NCBI GenBank assembly: GCA_902796035.1
Contig: CADBNR010000015.1
Coordinates: 1-64,000 of the forward strand
DNA: 64,000 bases
Origin: an uncultured Bacteroidales bacterium
Lineage (GTDB): Bacteria > Bacteroidota > Bacteroidia > Bacteroidales > Muribaculaceae
Direction: 5' to 3'
Below the pieces are notes generated by a model. The model did not search any database and was not told the DNA's origin. It saw nothing but the letters and a program-made list of their open reading frames with translations. The translations under genes were made by a program, and so were the position numbers. Shown piece by piece: positions 18,994 to 27,740 of the stretch. Position 1 is the stretch's first letter. Each line of letters starts with the position of its first letter.

Positions 18994-20910
18994 ATGAATG
19001 AAATCATCAGAAAGATGGTGAAAGAGAACGCGCGTCGGAGGATGCGCGTATCTCGTGTTTATGCCGAGCCTCGTCTGGAGGGTGACGAGGACGAGGAGCG
19101 GGCCGCCAATGACTTTGCCTACTGGGCGGCGACGCGCGGGCGCATCAAGAACAAGCATGGCGGCGACGACATACCGTTCCGCCTGAATTATGCGCAGCGG
19201 CGGCTGGTGGACGCTCTGGAGAAGATGCGCAAGGGCGATCGGCCCATACGTCTCATCCTGCTGAAGGCCAGGCAGTGGGGCGGCAGCACATGCGTACAGC
19301 TGTACATGGCCTGGCTGCAGCTGATGCAGCGCAAGAGTCTGAACTCATTGATAATAGCGCATCAGTCGGCGTGTACCGATGAAATCAAGGATATGTTCGA
19401 CCGTCTGGTCAAGGGCCTGACCGACGAGGCCGGCGAGCACCGACAGGAACTGCATGTCAGCAACGTGGGCCGCAGCCGTAGCATCTTCCGCATCGACGAG
19501 CGCAATGCCAAGATCAAGGTGGGCACCGCCGAGCATCCCGATTCATGTCGTGGTGGCGACTATAGCCTGGTGCATTGCTCGGAGGTGGGTATCTGGAAGT
19601 CTACGCTCGGCAAGACGCCGGAGCAGATACTCCGTTCCGCCTGTTCGGGAGTGCTGTACGAACCCATGACAATGATAGTATATGAATCCACGGCCAACGG
19701 CACCGGCAATTTCTTCCACCGCGAATACGAGGCGGCGCGCCGGGGTGAGTCGCAGTTCGAGTGCCTGTTCGTGCCGTGGTTCCACATCGCGCAGTATATG
19801 CTGCCGCTGCGCAAGCCGGGAGAGTTCGCGCAGTGGCTTTACGACAACCGCCACGCCGAGACCTCGACGAGCGACCGTCGTCAGCCCGGCGCCTATCTGT
19901 GGTGGCTGTGGGAGCAGGGCGCTACGCTGGAGGGTATCAACTGGTATGTGGCCGAACGCTCCAAATATGGTGACCATGCGCTGATGGCCGCCGAATATCC
20001 CAGCGACGACGTGGAGGCCTTCGTGCATTCCGGCGCCCGTGTATTCGATAAATATAAGGTGGAGGCGTTGCGGCCCGGCACACAGCTGAAGCCGGAACTC
20101 GGCGACATAGATATACCGGCCGAAAACGGTGTGCCGTTCGATTACGGCCACAAGAGCGCCGACCAACTGCACGATGCCCTGGAACGGGTGCGTTTCATGC
20201 CGCTGTCGGGCGGCGAGTGGCGGATATGGCGTCGGCCGGAACGGGGCGCGTACGACCGGCGCTATGTGGTGGCCGTGGATGTAGGTGGCCGCAGCGTGAA
20301 GGCCGACTGGAGCGTGATCGTGGTGCTGGACCGCCTGCCCATGACGCGCGGCGAGGGTCCGGAGGTGGTGGCCCAGTGGCGCGGTCACATAGACTTCGAC
20401 CTGCTTGGCTGGAAGGCGGCGATGGCTGCGGCATATTACGACAACGCCCTGTTGGTGATAGAGAGCAACACGCTGGAGACCCGGGACCCCGACCGTAGCG
20501 TGGACGGCGACCAGTCATGCTACCTGCTGAACTGGCTGCGCGACATCTACGACAATCTGTATGCCCGCCGTCCCAGCCCCGAGTCCGTGGCCCAGGGAGC
20601 GCCCGCACGCTACGGATTCCACACCAACGCCGCTACCAAGCCGATGGTGATAGCCACATTGGTGAAAGTGATAAGGGAAGGTCTGTATGTGGAACGCGAC
20701 GGGATGTGTCTGGACGAATATCTGACCTACGAGCGGAGACAGAACGGAAGTTTCGGCGCGATATCCGGCGCGCATGACGACCTGCTGATGACCCGGGCGA
20801 TAGCCCTGCATGTGGCGTTTCACGAGATGGATCCGTGCGAGCCTGCCGCGTGTCTGGCTTCCGGCTTTGGCCGGCGCCGCCGACCCTCGGTGGGCTACGC
20901 CTCATGGTGA
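18994..20910 (+). CDS. Phage terminase large subunit-like protein (orphan)
   Basis: A 638-residue protein with the two-domain plan of phage packaging motors. The ATPase half has the Walker A-like KARQWGGST (91-99), a Walker B-type strand ending in acidic E197 (SLVHCSEVGIW) and the coupling motif ESTANG (231-236). The nuclease half has an RNase H-like acidic set: D429 in VVAVDVGG, E490 in LLVIESNT and D595/D596 in GAHDDLL. Known enzymes of this type pump and cut DNA into a prohead. No portal, capsid, protease or tail gene is present on either side; the neighbours are a lipoprotein gene and tRNA-Pro. It is therefore a prophage remnant or a domesticated packaging motor kept for another use. The reading frame is intact with all key residues, which argues against simple decay. 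Confidence 0.8.
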   Translation: MNEIIRKMVKENARRRMRVSRVYAEPRLEGDEDEERAANDFAYWAATRGRIKNKHGGDDIPFRLNYAQRRLVDALEKMRKGDRPIRLILLKARQWGGSTCVQLYMAWLQLMQRKSLNSLIIAHQSACTDEIKDMFDRLVKGLTDEAGEHRQELHVSNVGRSRSIFRIDERNAKIKVGTAEHPDSCRGGDYSLVHCSEVGIWKSTLGKTPEQILRSACSGVLYEPMTMIVYESTANGTGNFFHREYEAARRGESQFECLFVPWFHIAQYMLPLRKPGEFAQWLYDNRHAETSTSDRRQPGAYLWWLWEQGATLEGINWYVAERSKYGDHALMAAEYPSDDVEAFVHSGARVFDKYKVEALRPGTQLKPELGDIDIPAENGVPFDYGHKSADQLHDALERVRFMPLSGGEWRIWRRPERGAYDRRYVVAVDVGGRSVKADWSVIVVLDRLPMTRGEGPEVVAQWRGHIDFDLLGWKAAMAAAYYDNALLVIESNTLETRDPDRSVDGDQSCYLLNWLRDIYDNLYARRPSPESVAQGAPARYGFHTNAATKPMVIATLVKVIREGLYVERDGMCLDEYLTYERRQNGSFGAISGAHDDLLMTRAIALHVAFHEMDPCEPAACLASGFGRRRRPSVGYASW

Positions 20911-20933
20911 AAAATAAAAAAATCATCAAAAAA

Positions 20934-20965
20934 TTTGGAGATTCCGGAAAATGGTTGTAACTTTG
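20934..20965 (+). promoter_or_regulatory. Promoter of tRNA-Pro
   Basis: TTTG (20934-20937), 20-nt spacer, TAACTTTG (20958-20965): a full match to the Bacteroidota consensus. The tRNA starts about 110 nt downstream, so a long 5' leader is removed by processing. Confidence 0.85.
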
Positions 20966-21075
20966 CACTCGCTTTCGGAAAGGTATTGGAAGCATCCCCC
21001 ACATGTCCGGCCACAGCGTGCTGCATGTCGCTTCCTGATACTGGTCATGGAGGACCGATTTTCCGAAACCTACAA

Positions 21076-21150
21076 CGGGGTGTAGCTCAGTAGGTTTAGA
21101 GTACGCGTCTGGGGGGCGTGAGGTCGCAAGTTCGAATCTTGTCACCCCGA
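21076..21150 (+). tRNA. tRNA-Pro (anticodon GGG)
   Basis: A full cloverleaf. The acceptor CGGGGTG pairs with CACCCCG; the D-arm is GCTC/GAGT. The anticodon stem CGCGT/GCGTG holds loop CTGGGGG, hence anticodon GGG. The T-arm is GCAAG-TTCGAAT-CTTGT and the discriminator is A. CCA is not encoded. It reads CCC/CCT proline codons. Confidence 0.95.
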
Positions 21151-21153
21151 CTG

Positions 21154-21198
21154 AAAAAAATAAGTCCGCAAGTCAATGACTTGCGGACTTATTTTTTT
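21154..21198. terminator. Bidirectional terminator after tRNA-Pro
   Basis: A perfect 21-bp inverted repeat (21154-21174 and 21178-21198), with seven A at the left edge and seven T at the right edge around a GTCCGCAAGTC core and a 3-nt loop. It ends the tRNA transcript and could also stop transcripts coming from the right. Confidence 0.95.
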
Positions 21199-21206
21199 GC
21201 TGTGTT

Positions 21207-21297
21207 TTCGCTAAAGCTCAAAGCTGGAACAAAAGGAGCGCAGCGGATACGTGCGGCGGGTTCCGGCGGTTTTGTAAAAGCGGTGAGCTTCAGCGAG
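21207..21297. repeat. Repeat copy of the second RAYT family (3' side of the transposase)
   Basis: One copy of the 69-bp element found three times at 22258-22497, with the shared AGCTCAAAGCTGGAACAAAA and GGATACGTGCGGCGG blocks. Its ends CGCTAAAGCTCA and TGAGCTTCAGCG form an imperfect terminal inverted repeat (one mismatch). A further TTCAGCGAGG end at 21313-21322 overlaps the transposase stop codon. Confidence 0.8.
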
Positions 21298-21313
21298 GCT
21301 CCGGGTCTAAGCT

Positions 21314-22228
21314 TCAGCGAGGCGGGAAAGGGGGTGCGGCCGCTATTCGGGCGGCTAAGGCGTTCATGTCGAGGCAGGTCTGGCGAGACAGAGGGCCGGG
21401 CTGGCGCGTGGAGATTATGAGAAGGCGTCCTGTCTCGCAGAGCTCGAAGTCATGGCCGGTGGGCTTGTAGCGCTCGCCCATCGGTTCGTTGGTGATCAGT
21501 ATAAACCGGCCGTCGACCAGGTCGGCGTCCCTGCGCGCTTCCTTTTCAGCGGGCGAGATAAAGGGCGAGACAAGCACGCCGCCGTTGGCGGCGGTATAAA
21601 GCCATTCATCCCTATGCCGTTGACGCACTGCGGGCGTGTCGGCGCGGTGAACCACCACTTGCTCCTTGAACGGGCAGTCGAGCAACTGGAAGTTGCCGTA
21701 GGCCTGATAGTATTTGTCTCCGATTTTAAGAGCGTTGACGCGTCGTAAAAATTCGGGATGGGCTCGGCGCACGGCAAGGCGCCGCGGGTTGTCGCGCAGG
21801 TAATGATACAGCGTGTCGAGCGAACGGTCGGTCTTGAGTATCTGGTCGTTGAAGCCTTTGGCGAAGATGCCGTTACGGCCGGCAGCGTTGTTGACCTCGA
21901 CTTTGAAGGCGGCTATGTATCGGCCCAGTATTTCATCGGTTTTTTTCTGCACGAACAGCAGCAGATGCAGATGGTCGGGCATGATGGCATACTGTAGCAC
22001 ACGGATTTTTGGTTCGATCTGCGGAAATTTGCACAGTCCCTCCTTTATGGCCGCGCCTACGGGGGAGGCTGCGACGCATGGACTTCCCTTATGGCCGTGT
22101 GGTATCCGGTAATCGCCGACGAGCGAGCCGAAATTCGGGACAAGCGGAGCCTTGTTGAGCGTGAGCATGTAGATGCACCGCTCGGTGTAATCGTGCCAAG
22201 GCGCTCGCAACAGCCGGTTTGTGCTCAT
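21314..22228 (-). CDS. Second REP-associated tyrosine transposase (IS200-like Y1 family)
   Basis: A 304-residue protein. AIMPDHLHLLL holds the HUH pair (H86, H88), and YHYLRDNPRRL (Y143) sits where RAYTs keep the catalytic tyrosine. A C-terminal third (about 200-304), which the first RAYT lacks, resembles extensions in other Bacteroidales members. The ATG at 22228 was chosen because the open frame continues upstream for 61 more codons only through two 69-bp repeat units, each exactly 23 codons long. That added N-terminus (repeats of SFSEITPPE..RCAPFVPAL) is probably not translated. Repeats of one family lie on both sides and the TGA stop lies inside a repeat end, as in the first RAYT. It is only distantly like the 351-1007 gene. 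Confidence 0.85.
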   Translation of the reverse strand: MSTNRLLRAPWHDYTERCIYMLTLNKAPLVPNFGSLVGDYRIPHGHKGSPCVAASPVGAAIKEGLCKFPQIEPKIRVLQYAIMPDHLHLLLFVQKKTDEILGRYIAAFKVEVNNAAGRNGIFAKGFNDQILKTDRSLDTLYHYLRDNPRRLAVRRAHPEFLRRVNALKIGDKYYQAYGNFQLLDCPFKEQVVVHRADTPAVRQRHRDEWLYTAANGGVLVSPFISPAEKEARRDADLVDGRFILITNEPMGERYKPTGHDFELCETGRLLIISTRQPGPLSRQTCLDMNALAARIAAAPPFPPR

Positions 22229-22257
22229 TGGATTTGCATTTAAGAGGGAGTGTATAT

Positions 22258-22497
22258 TTTCGCTGAAGCTCAAAGCTGGAACAAAAGGAGCGCAGCGGAT
22301 ACGTGCGGCGGGTTCCGGCGGCGTGATTTCGCTGAAGCTCAAAGCTGGAACAAAAGGGGCGCAGCGGATACGTGCGGCGGATTCCGGCGGCGTGATTTCG
22401 CTGAAGCTCAAAGCTGGAACAAAAGGGGCGCAGCGGATACGTGCGGCGGGTTCCGGCGGCGGGTTCCGGCGGTTTTGTAAAGGCGGTGAGCTTCAGC
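22258..22497. repeat. Three tandem 69-bp repeats upstream of the second RAYT
   Basis: Units start at 22261, 22330 and 22399 (CGCTGAAGCTCAAAG), with a period of exactly 69 bp and near identity (G/A at the AAAAGGAGCG/AAAAGGGGCG position, G/A in GGGTTCC/GGATTCC). The last unit ends with GGTTTTGTAA and the inverted end GAGCTTCAGCG, matching the single copy at 21207-21297 in the same orientation. Confidence 0.9.
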
Positions 22498-22521
22498 GAG
22501 GCTTATGGTCGGCCCGAAAGT

Positions 22522-23592
22522 TCAGGCCAGGATGGGGGTCAGAAGCTTGGTGATGAGGTAGCCGCCGAAAAGGAGCCATACGTAGAGGATGGTGGCGAGC
22601 ACGAAGGGCTTGGCGCCGGCTTGCTTGAACTTGTCGAAGCTGGTCTCGGCGCCGAGTGCGGCCATGGCCATGGTGAGCAGGAAGGTGTCGAAGTCGTTGA
22701 TCCAGCCTACCACCGGGGCGGGCAGCAGGTCAAGCGAGTTGAAACCGATCACCAACAGGAAGCCGAAGGCGAACCAGGGCACCTGCACCTTGCCTTTACC
22801 GGCCTTGGCTGTGCCGTCGGCATTGTCGTTTGCTCCGGCGGTTGCGGCCTTGAGGCGCTTGCGTGCGGATGCGGCGGCCCACCATCCGAGTATCAGCAGC
22901 ACAGGCACGAGCAGCATGACGCGTATCATCTTGGTGATGATGGCCACGTTGGCTATCTCGTCGCCCATGGCGTTGCCTGCGCCCACGGCGTGCGCCACTT
23001 CATGGAGCGTGGCTCCGGAGAAAATGCCCATCTGGTCGGGCGTCAGGTCGATGATGCCGGCGCGGTAGCCGATGGGGTAGAGGAACATGGAGATGGTGCC
23101 GAATATCACTACCGTAGCCACAGCTACGGCGGTCTTGTACGGCTGGGTCTTGATCGTGGCTTCGGCGCCCAATACGGCTGCCGCACCGCAGATGCCTGAG
23201 CCGATGGAGGTCAGGAGCGCGATGTCGCTGTCCATCTTCAGCCATTTGCCCACCATGACGCCGCCTAAGATGGTGACGGCCACGATGATGCAGTCTATCA
23301 CGATGCTGGGAACGCCCACTGCCACCACATCCTGGAATGTGAGGCGGAAGCCGTAGAGGATGATGCCTAAGCGCAGAATGCTCTTGGAACAGAATTTGAT
23401 ACCCGGCCCCCATGTGGCGGGCAGATGGTTGCGCAGCGAGTTGGCGTAGGCCATACCCAACACGATGCCTATAATAAGCGGAGAGATACTGAGGGCTTTC
23501 AGCGCCTGCCATTCGCCGATGTAGCAGGAGGCGCAGGCGAATAGCGCCATAAACAATATGCCGTGATAACGACCGGCATTCTGTTCTTGCAT
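22522..23592 (-). CDS. YeiH/UPF0324-type putative sulfate exporter
   Basis: A 356-residue inner-membrane protein with about ten hydrophobic helices and the family segments ISPLIIGIVLGMAYAN, KSILRLGIILYGFRLTF and the conserved GSGICGAAAVLGAE. ATLHEVAHAVGAG contains the small-residue/His motif of the group. Family members are annotated as putative sulfate or sulfonate exporters on limited evidence. It is followed by the RAYT repeats and preceded by a bidirectional terminator, so it is probably a single-gene unit. The substrate here is not established. Confidence 0.88.
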   Translation of the reverse strand: MQEQNAGRYHGILFMALFACASCYIGEWQALKALSISPLIIGIVLGMAYANSLRNHLPATWGPGIKFCSKSILRLGIILYGFRLTFQDVVAVGVPSIVIDCIIVAVTILGGVMVGKWLKMDSDIALLTSIGSGICGAAAVLGAEATIKTQPYKTAVAVATVVIFGTISMFLYPIGYRAGIIDLTPDQMGIFSGATLHEVAHAVGAGNAMGDEIANVAIITKMIRVMLLVPVLLILGWWAAASARKRLKAATAGANDNADGTAKAGKGKVQVPWFAFGFLLVIGFNSLDLLPAPVVGWINDFDTFLLTMAMAALGAETSFDKFKQAGAKPFVLATILYVWLLFGGYLITKLLTPILA

Positions 23593-23615
23593 AGTTTTAT
23601 CTAAATATATGGATT

Positions 23616-23673
23616 AAAAAAGTTAAGATAATAACGAAGCTGTCGGTGAGCTTGGTATTATCTTAACTTTTTT
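23616..23673. terminator. Long bidirectional terminator between purT and the YeiH-type gene
   Basis: A perfect 18-bp inverted repeat, with AAAAAAGTTAAGATAATA at 23616-23633 and its complement at 23656-23673, plus an inner AAGCT/AGCTT stem. T runs flank it on both strands. It ends purT, 26 nt after its stop. Confidence 0.92.
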
Positions 23674-23698
23674 ACATCTTGACTTCGGCAGGCTGAAG

Positions 23699-24883
23699 TC
23701 ACTTGCAGGTTATCTGGATCATGTCGGCGGCCTTGTCCACGAGGCGGACTGCCTTGCCGACGGTGTCGCCGGTGGCGAGCATTACGCCCATGCGGCGGTG
23801 TCCGTGCACTTCGGGTTTGCCGAAGATGCGCATGTCGGTGCCGGGAAGCGCCAGTGCCTCGTCCATTCCGGAGAATACCACCTCGTTGGAATCGCCCCAT
23901 GCCAGGAGCGCGCGCGATGCCGACGGACCGTAGAACTTGATTTCAGGAATGGGCAGACCCAACAGGGCGCGTACATGCAGTGCGAACTCGGATAGGTGCT
24001 GGGATATCATGGTGACCATGCCGGTGTCGTGCGGACGGGGCGAAACCTCGGAGAAGATGACATCGTCGCCCTTTACGAATAGTTCGACGCCGAAGATGCC
24101 GTATCCGCCGAGTGCCTCGGTGATCTTGCCGGCTATCTCGCGGGCCTTGACAATTGCCGTCTCGCTCATGGGCTGAGGTTGCCAGCTGCGGCGGTAGTCG
24201 CCCTGCTCCTGGAAGTGGCCTATGGGCTCGCAGAACGATGTGCCGCCTACGTGGCGCACGGTCAGAAGCGTTATCTCATAATCGAAATCCACGAAGCCTT
24301 CCACAATTACCGCGCCGGCGCCCGAACGGCCCTCCTGCTGCGACATCTCCCAGGCCGTGTGTATCTGGTCGGGAGTCTTGACCAGGCTCTGGCCATGGCC
24401 GCTGCTGGACATCACGGGCTTCACCACGCAGGGAAGTCCGATGCGCTGCACGGCAGCGTTGAATTCCTCCTCTGTCTCCGCGAACTCGTAGGGCGAGGTG
24501 GGGAGCTTCAGCTCCTCGGCGGCGAGCTTGCGGATCTCGCGGCGGTTCATGGTGATGAAGGTGGCGCGGGCGGTGGGCACCACGTTCCAGCCCTCTTTCT
24601 CCAGCTGGATGAGCGTCGGAGTGGCTATCGCCTCGATTTCGGGAATGATATAGTCGGGCTTTTCTTCCTCCACCACCTTGCGGAGCGTCTCACCGTCCAG
24701 CATGGAGAATACGTGCGCCTTGTCGGCTACATGCATCGCCGGGGCGTCGGCATATTTGTCACAGGCCACTACGGTCAGTCCGTAACGCTGGAGTTCAATC
24801 ACCACCTCTTTGCCAAGTTCGCCGCTGCCTAACAGCAAAGCCTTGCGTCCGGAAGGTGTTCCGGGAGTTCCAATTTCTATCAT
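23699..24883 (-). CDS. purT: Formate-dependent phosphoribosylglycinamide formyltransferase
   Basis: A 394-residue ATP-grasp enzyme that makes FGAR from GAR, ATP and formate, bypassing 10-formyl-THF. The N-terminal [17 protein letters not shown] is the preATP-grasp motif. The central [17 protein letters not shown] is the ATP-binding loop, and [13 protein letters not shown] supplies metal and substrate contacts. The ATG at 24883 was chosen because the open frame reaches 24910 only through a TTG. It lies 5 kb from the main purine cluster and on the same strand. No purN is seen, so this may be the only GAR formylase nearby, and it would suit a formate-producing fermenter. Confidence 0.96.
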   Translation of the reverse strand: MIEIGTPGTPSGRKALLLGSGELGKEVVIELQRYGLTVVACDKYADAPAMHVADKAHVFSMLDGETLRKVVEEEKPDYIIPEIEAIATPTLIQLEKEGWNVVPTARATFITMNRREIRKLAAEELKLPTSPYEFAETEEEFNAAVQRIGLPCVVKPVMSSSGHGQSLVKTPDQIHTAWEMSQQEGRSGAGAVIVEGFVDFDYEITLLTVRHVGGTSFCEPIGHFQEQGDYRRSWQPQPMSETAIVKAREIAGKITEALGGYGIFGVELFVKGDDVIFSEVSPRPHDTGMVTMISQHLSEFALHVRALLGLPIPEIKFYGPSASRALLAWGDSNEVVFSGMDEALALPGTDMRIFGKPEVHGHRRMGVMLATGDTVGKAVRLVDKAADMIQITCK

Positions 24884-24914
24884 CGCTTCAAATATTCGGG
24901 TATGAATCAATGCG

Positions 24915-24946
24915 CAAAATTAATGAAAAATCGGCATATCGGCAAC
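24915..24946 (-). promoter_or_regulatory. Promoter of purT
   Basis: On the minus strand GTTG (24943-24946), 20-nt spacer, TAATTTTG (24915-24922). It lies about 35 nt before the purT ATG and just after the DUF3108 gene. Confidence 0.7.
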
Positions 24947-24961
24947 AGTGGCGTCCGTATC

Positions 24962-25732
24962 CTATTCGCGTATCATTTCCATTCTGCCGATGTCCATACT
25001 GGCCGAGATCAGGAGGGGTATGCGCGACGAACGTTCCACCTGGCAGGTGACGGGATAGCCGGAACGTACGCCCATGTATGTATACTCGAAGCGAACCTTA
25101 TAGGAAGGGGCGCCCCGGTATTGGTCCGGACCCAGATATGTGATCATGGCGTGCTGCATTCCGGTGCGCGGCATATTGACGGACATCAGCAACGTCTGGC
25201 CCGGGTGCAGGGCCGTGAAATCCATATATCTGAACAGATAGAATATTCCGAGCATGTCGCAGCTGATGCCCACGGCCTCCATGGTCTTGGGGGAGGCGCT
25301 GAGCGTTCCCTGTCCGCTGATGGTGCGGTAATTGGCGGGGTCCGATGGATTGTACGAATGACTTTTCAGCAGCGATACCATGGGTTTGGAGTATCGTCCC
25401 ACGCGGTACAGCACGTTCTGGCGGGCGTACAGCGGTCCGCGTCCCGGCATGGTGATGACTTTCAGCGTGTCGGACACGGTATATTGCCGGCCGCCCCACG
25501 CGATGCTGTGGCCGTTCAGTGACGCCGTCAGACTGTTGCCCGTGGCGTCGAGCCTGACCGTGCCGTATGCCGCCGTGGTGTTGATCAGGCCCCAGTGGTA
25601 GTTCACTTTATATTTAATGGCCGTTGGCGGGATGCACGCATCCTGACCCGGAGCGTTGAACACGGGCTGCGCCGCTGCGGCCGACAGCGCCACGACTGCC
25701 GTCAATGCGGCGAACAGTAAATTCTTCTTCAT
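24962..25732 (-). CDS. DUF3108 domain secreted/periplasmic protein
   Basis: A 256-residue protein with a signal peptide (residues 1-21, cleavage at AAAAQ). The rest is a beta-rich DUF3108-type fold: YKVNYHWGLINTTAAYGTVRL at the start, then a FTALHPGQTLLMSVNM segment, and a C-terminal VERSSRIPLLISASMDIG strand typical of this lipid-carrier-like family. Its function is unknown; homologues are periplasmic or outer-membrane associated. It precedes purT on the same strand, but purT has its own promoter. No -33/-7 promoter was found for this gene. Confidence 0.8.
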   Translation of the reverse strand: MKKNLLFAALTAVVALSAAAAQPVFNAPGQDACIPPTAIKYKVNYHWGLINTTAAYGTVRLDATGNSLTASLNGHSIAWGGRQYTVSDTLKVITMPGRGPLYARQNVLYRVGRYSKPMVSLLKSHSYNPSDPANYRTISGQGTLSASPKTMEAVGISCDMLGIFYLFRYMDFTALHPGQTLLMSVNMPRTGMQHAMITYLGPDQYRGAPSYKVRFEYTYMGVRSGYPVTCQVERSSRIPLLISASMDIGRMEMIRE

Positions 25733-25860
25733 AACCTAAGTCGTTAACCTATTATTATTGAACATTGAAGGCGGCCGATTTGTTTGTGTGCCGTTCATTG
25801 CCGTGCAGAATCCTTATAATTCGCAATTTTTAACTGATAAAGTGTTAATAACGGATTGGA

Positions 25861-25892
25861 TTTGGGATTTTTAGCATTTTTTTTTAATTTTG
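25861..25892 (+). promoter_or_regulatory. Promoter of the lipoprotein-DUF5723 pair
   Basis: TTTG (25861-25864), exact 20-nt spacer, TAATTTTG (25885-25892). This gives a leader of about 107 nt before the ATG at 26007. No clear structure was seen in the leader. Confidence 0.85.
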
Positions 25893-26006
25893 CACTTAAT
25901 ATGAAATATCACTGATTTTTGGACTTGCCGATCCTTAAGACTGTCTGGAAGATTAAGGTGCGTCCCTGAATCATGAAATGAATAAACAACCAACAACTTA
26001 TAATAT

Positions 26007-27740
26007 ATGAAACAATTCTTATGCCTGTCGGCAGCGGCGGGTCTGATGGCTGTTTCGATGGCTTCCTGTATCGACGACAAGTATGATCTCGATAATCTGG
26101 ACAAGACATCGGAGTTCAAGCTGGTGGACCTGACATTGCCTGTCAATGTGTCGGAAGTGAAGCTGGACCAGATTATCAAGCTTGATGAGAATTCCAGCCT
26201 GAAAGTGGTGGAAATGAACGGCAAGGAAGTGTATGCCGTGGTGCAGAGCGGCGACTTCGAGTCGCAGTCGCTCCAGATCAAGGACATACAGACCTCGACG
26301 CCACAGATCGCCCCCACGTATGTAGAGTTCGATGTGGTCACGGTCGAGGGCCAGCATGATTTCCAGCTCAGGGACGTGCCTCCGCAGCCGCTGACCTATA
26401 CCGCCGACAACGTGGACGATTACATCACCGGCCTTACAGGCATATATATGGAGAAGGAACCCTCGGTGCTGACAATGGAAGTGAACCTGGAGGGCGCGAC
26501 CGACATAGAATACGAACTGTCGAAACTGCGGATTCTCATGCCTAAGGGCCTTCAGGTCAATCCTGTGGCCGGTTATGACTACAATCCCGGGTCAGGTGTG
26601 CTGACTATCGACAAGGTGGGAGTCAAGAACGGCAAGGGCGCCATCAGCCTTGAGATAACAGGTATGGAGCTGACTGACGAGGCACGATTCGAGAACCAGA
26701 AACTGATATACGAATCGTCCATAACATTCAAGGAGGCCACCCTGAGCGTCAAGAGCGGCAGCACCAGCCTGGTACCCCGGCTGGTGCGCTTCAGCATCAA
26801 CTCGACGCTGACCGCCCTGCACATCACCTCCTTCTCGGGCGACGTGCACTACGATCTGACAGGCGAGGGCCTGGACATCCCCTCCGTCAGCCTCGGCGAC
26901 CTGCCCGACTTCCTGTCGCAGGGCAACACGACGCTGCGTCTGGCCAATCCGCAGCTATATGTGGGCGTGGAGAGCAACCCCGTGGCCGAGTACGGCCTGA
27001 ATTTCAGCACCGGTATGCGTCTGACCAAGATATACGGCCAGTCGGCCACCGGCTCGTACGAACCCGAGCGCCGCATAGAGACCAGCACCGACAAATATGG
27101 CGCCGGCCCCTACGACTTCGTGCTGTCGCCCACAGATCCCAAGTCATATCCCGATCAGTTCGCCAAGAACATAGAGCACATACCCTTCCCCGGGATGAGC
27201 AATGTACTGGACGGCGCCGGACTGCCCGACCGCATCGAGATCGAGCTGCTGAAGCCTGAAATCCCGACACATCACGTCGACCACTTCAAACTGCAGGAAT
27301 ACAGCGCGCTGAAAGGCCACTATGAGTTCCTGGCCCCGCTGGCGTTCAAGCCCGAAGGTACCGTAATCATATACAGCGACACCTTCGACGACTGGGGCAG
27401 CGAGGATCTGGACAAGCTGACCCTGAATGCCATAACTGTCGATGCCGACGCCCTCAGCACACTGCCTCTGGACGCCAAGCTGCACATCACGCCCCTGGCC
27501 GACGAAATCAGCGACCTGAAGGTAAGCGACGTCATCCTCAAGGCATCGCCCGACACGCAGCACATCACCCTGGGCGTGACCGGTACAATCCGCAATTTCA
27601 AGGGAATCACCATCGAGGCCGTCGTAACACCGGCCAACGAGGATGTGATCGCTCCCGACCAGACCATCACCCTCACCAACCTCAAGGCCAAGGTGTCGGG
27701 AAGTTATGTAACCGATTTCGATGATTCGTCGGATGAATAA
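26007..27740 (+). CDS. Surface lipoprotein of unknown function
   Basis: A 577-residue protein whose signal peptide ends at the lipobox SMASC (C21). The following IDDKYDLDN is an acidic stretch like the lipoprotein surface-export signal of Bacteroidota, so the protein is probably on the outer leaflet. The rest is beta-rich with no enzyme motif; it alternates short strands (VDLTLPVNVSEVKLDQI, LKVVEMNGKEVYAVV) with proline-rich loops. The TAA stop overlaps the ATG of the DUF5723 barrel gene, so the two proteins are probably made together and may form a surface complex. I do not recognise a named family. Confidence 0.75.
   Translation: MKQFLCLSAAAGLMAVSMASCIDDKYDLDNLDKTSEFKLVDLTLPVNVSEVKLDQIIKLDENSSLKVVEMNGKEVYAVVQSGDFESQSLQIKDIQTSTPQIAPTYVEFDVVTVEGQHDFQLRDVPPQPLTYTADNVDDYITGLTGIYMEKEPSVLTMEVNLEGATDIEYELSKLRILMPKGLQVNPVAGYDYNPGSGVLTIDKVGVKNGKGAISLEITGMELTDEARFENQKLIYESSITFKEATLSVKSGSTSLVPRLVRFSINSTLTALHITSFSGDVHYDLTGEGLDIPSVSLGDLPDFLSQGNTTLRLANPQLYVGVESNPVAEYGLNFSTGMRLTKIYGQSATGSYEPERRIETSTDKYGAGPYDFVLSPTDPKSYPDQFAKNIEHIPFPGMSNVLDGAGLPDRIEIELLKPEIPTHHVDHFKLQEYSALKGHYEFLAPLAFKPEGTVIIYSDTFDDWGSEDLDKLTLNAITVDADALSTLPLDAKLHITPLADEISDLKVSDVILKASPDTQHITLGVTGTIRNFKGITIEAVVTPANEDVIAPDQTITLTNLKAKVSGSYVTDFDDSSDE

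Noticed and set aside
18536..21150. Complete integrated prophage ending at tRNA-Pro
   Set aside because: No integrase, portal, capsid or att-type repeat of the tRNA 3' end is visible; only the terminase pair is phage-like.
22229..22411. N-terminal 61-codon extension of the second RAYT as a real protein part
   Set aside because: It is translated repeat DNA without a transposase match, and a clean ATG follows at 22228; kept only as a finding.
22258..22497. CRISPR array suspected from regular repeats
   Set aside because: Units are 69 bp with no unique spacers and lie beside a RAYT; no cas gene is nearby. The 9-bp and 7-bp arrays are also too short and lack spacers.
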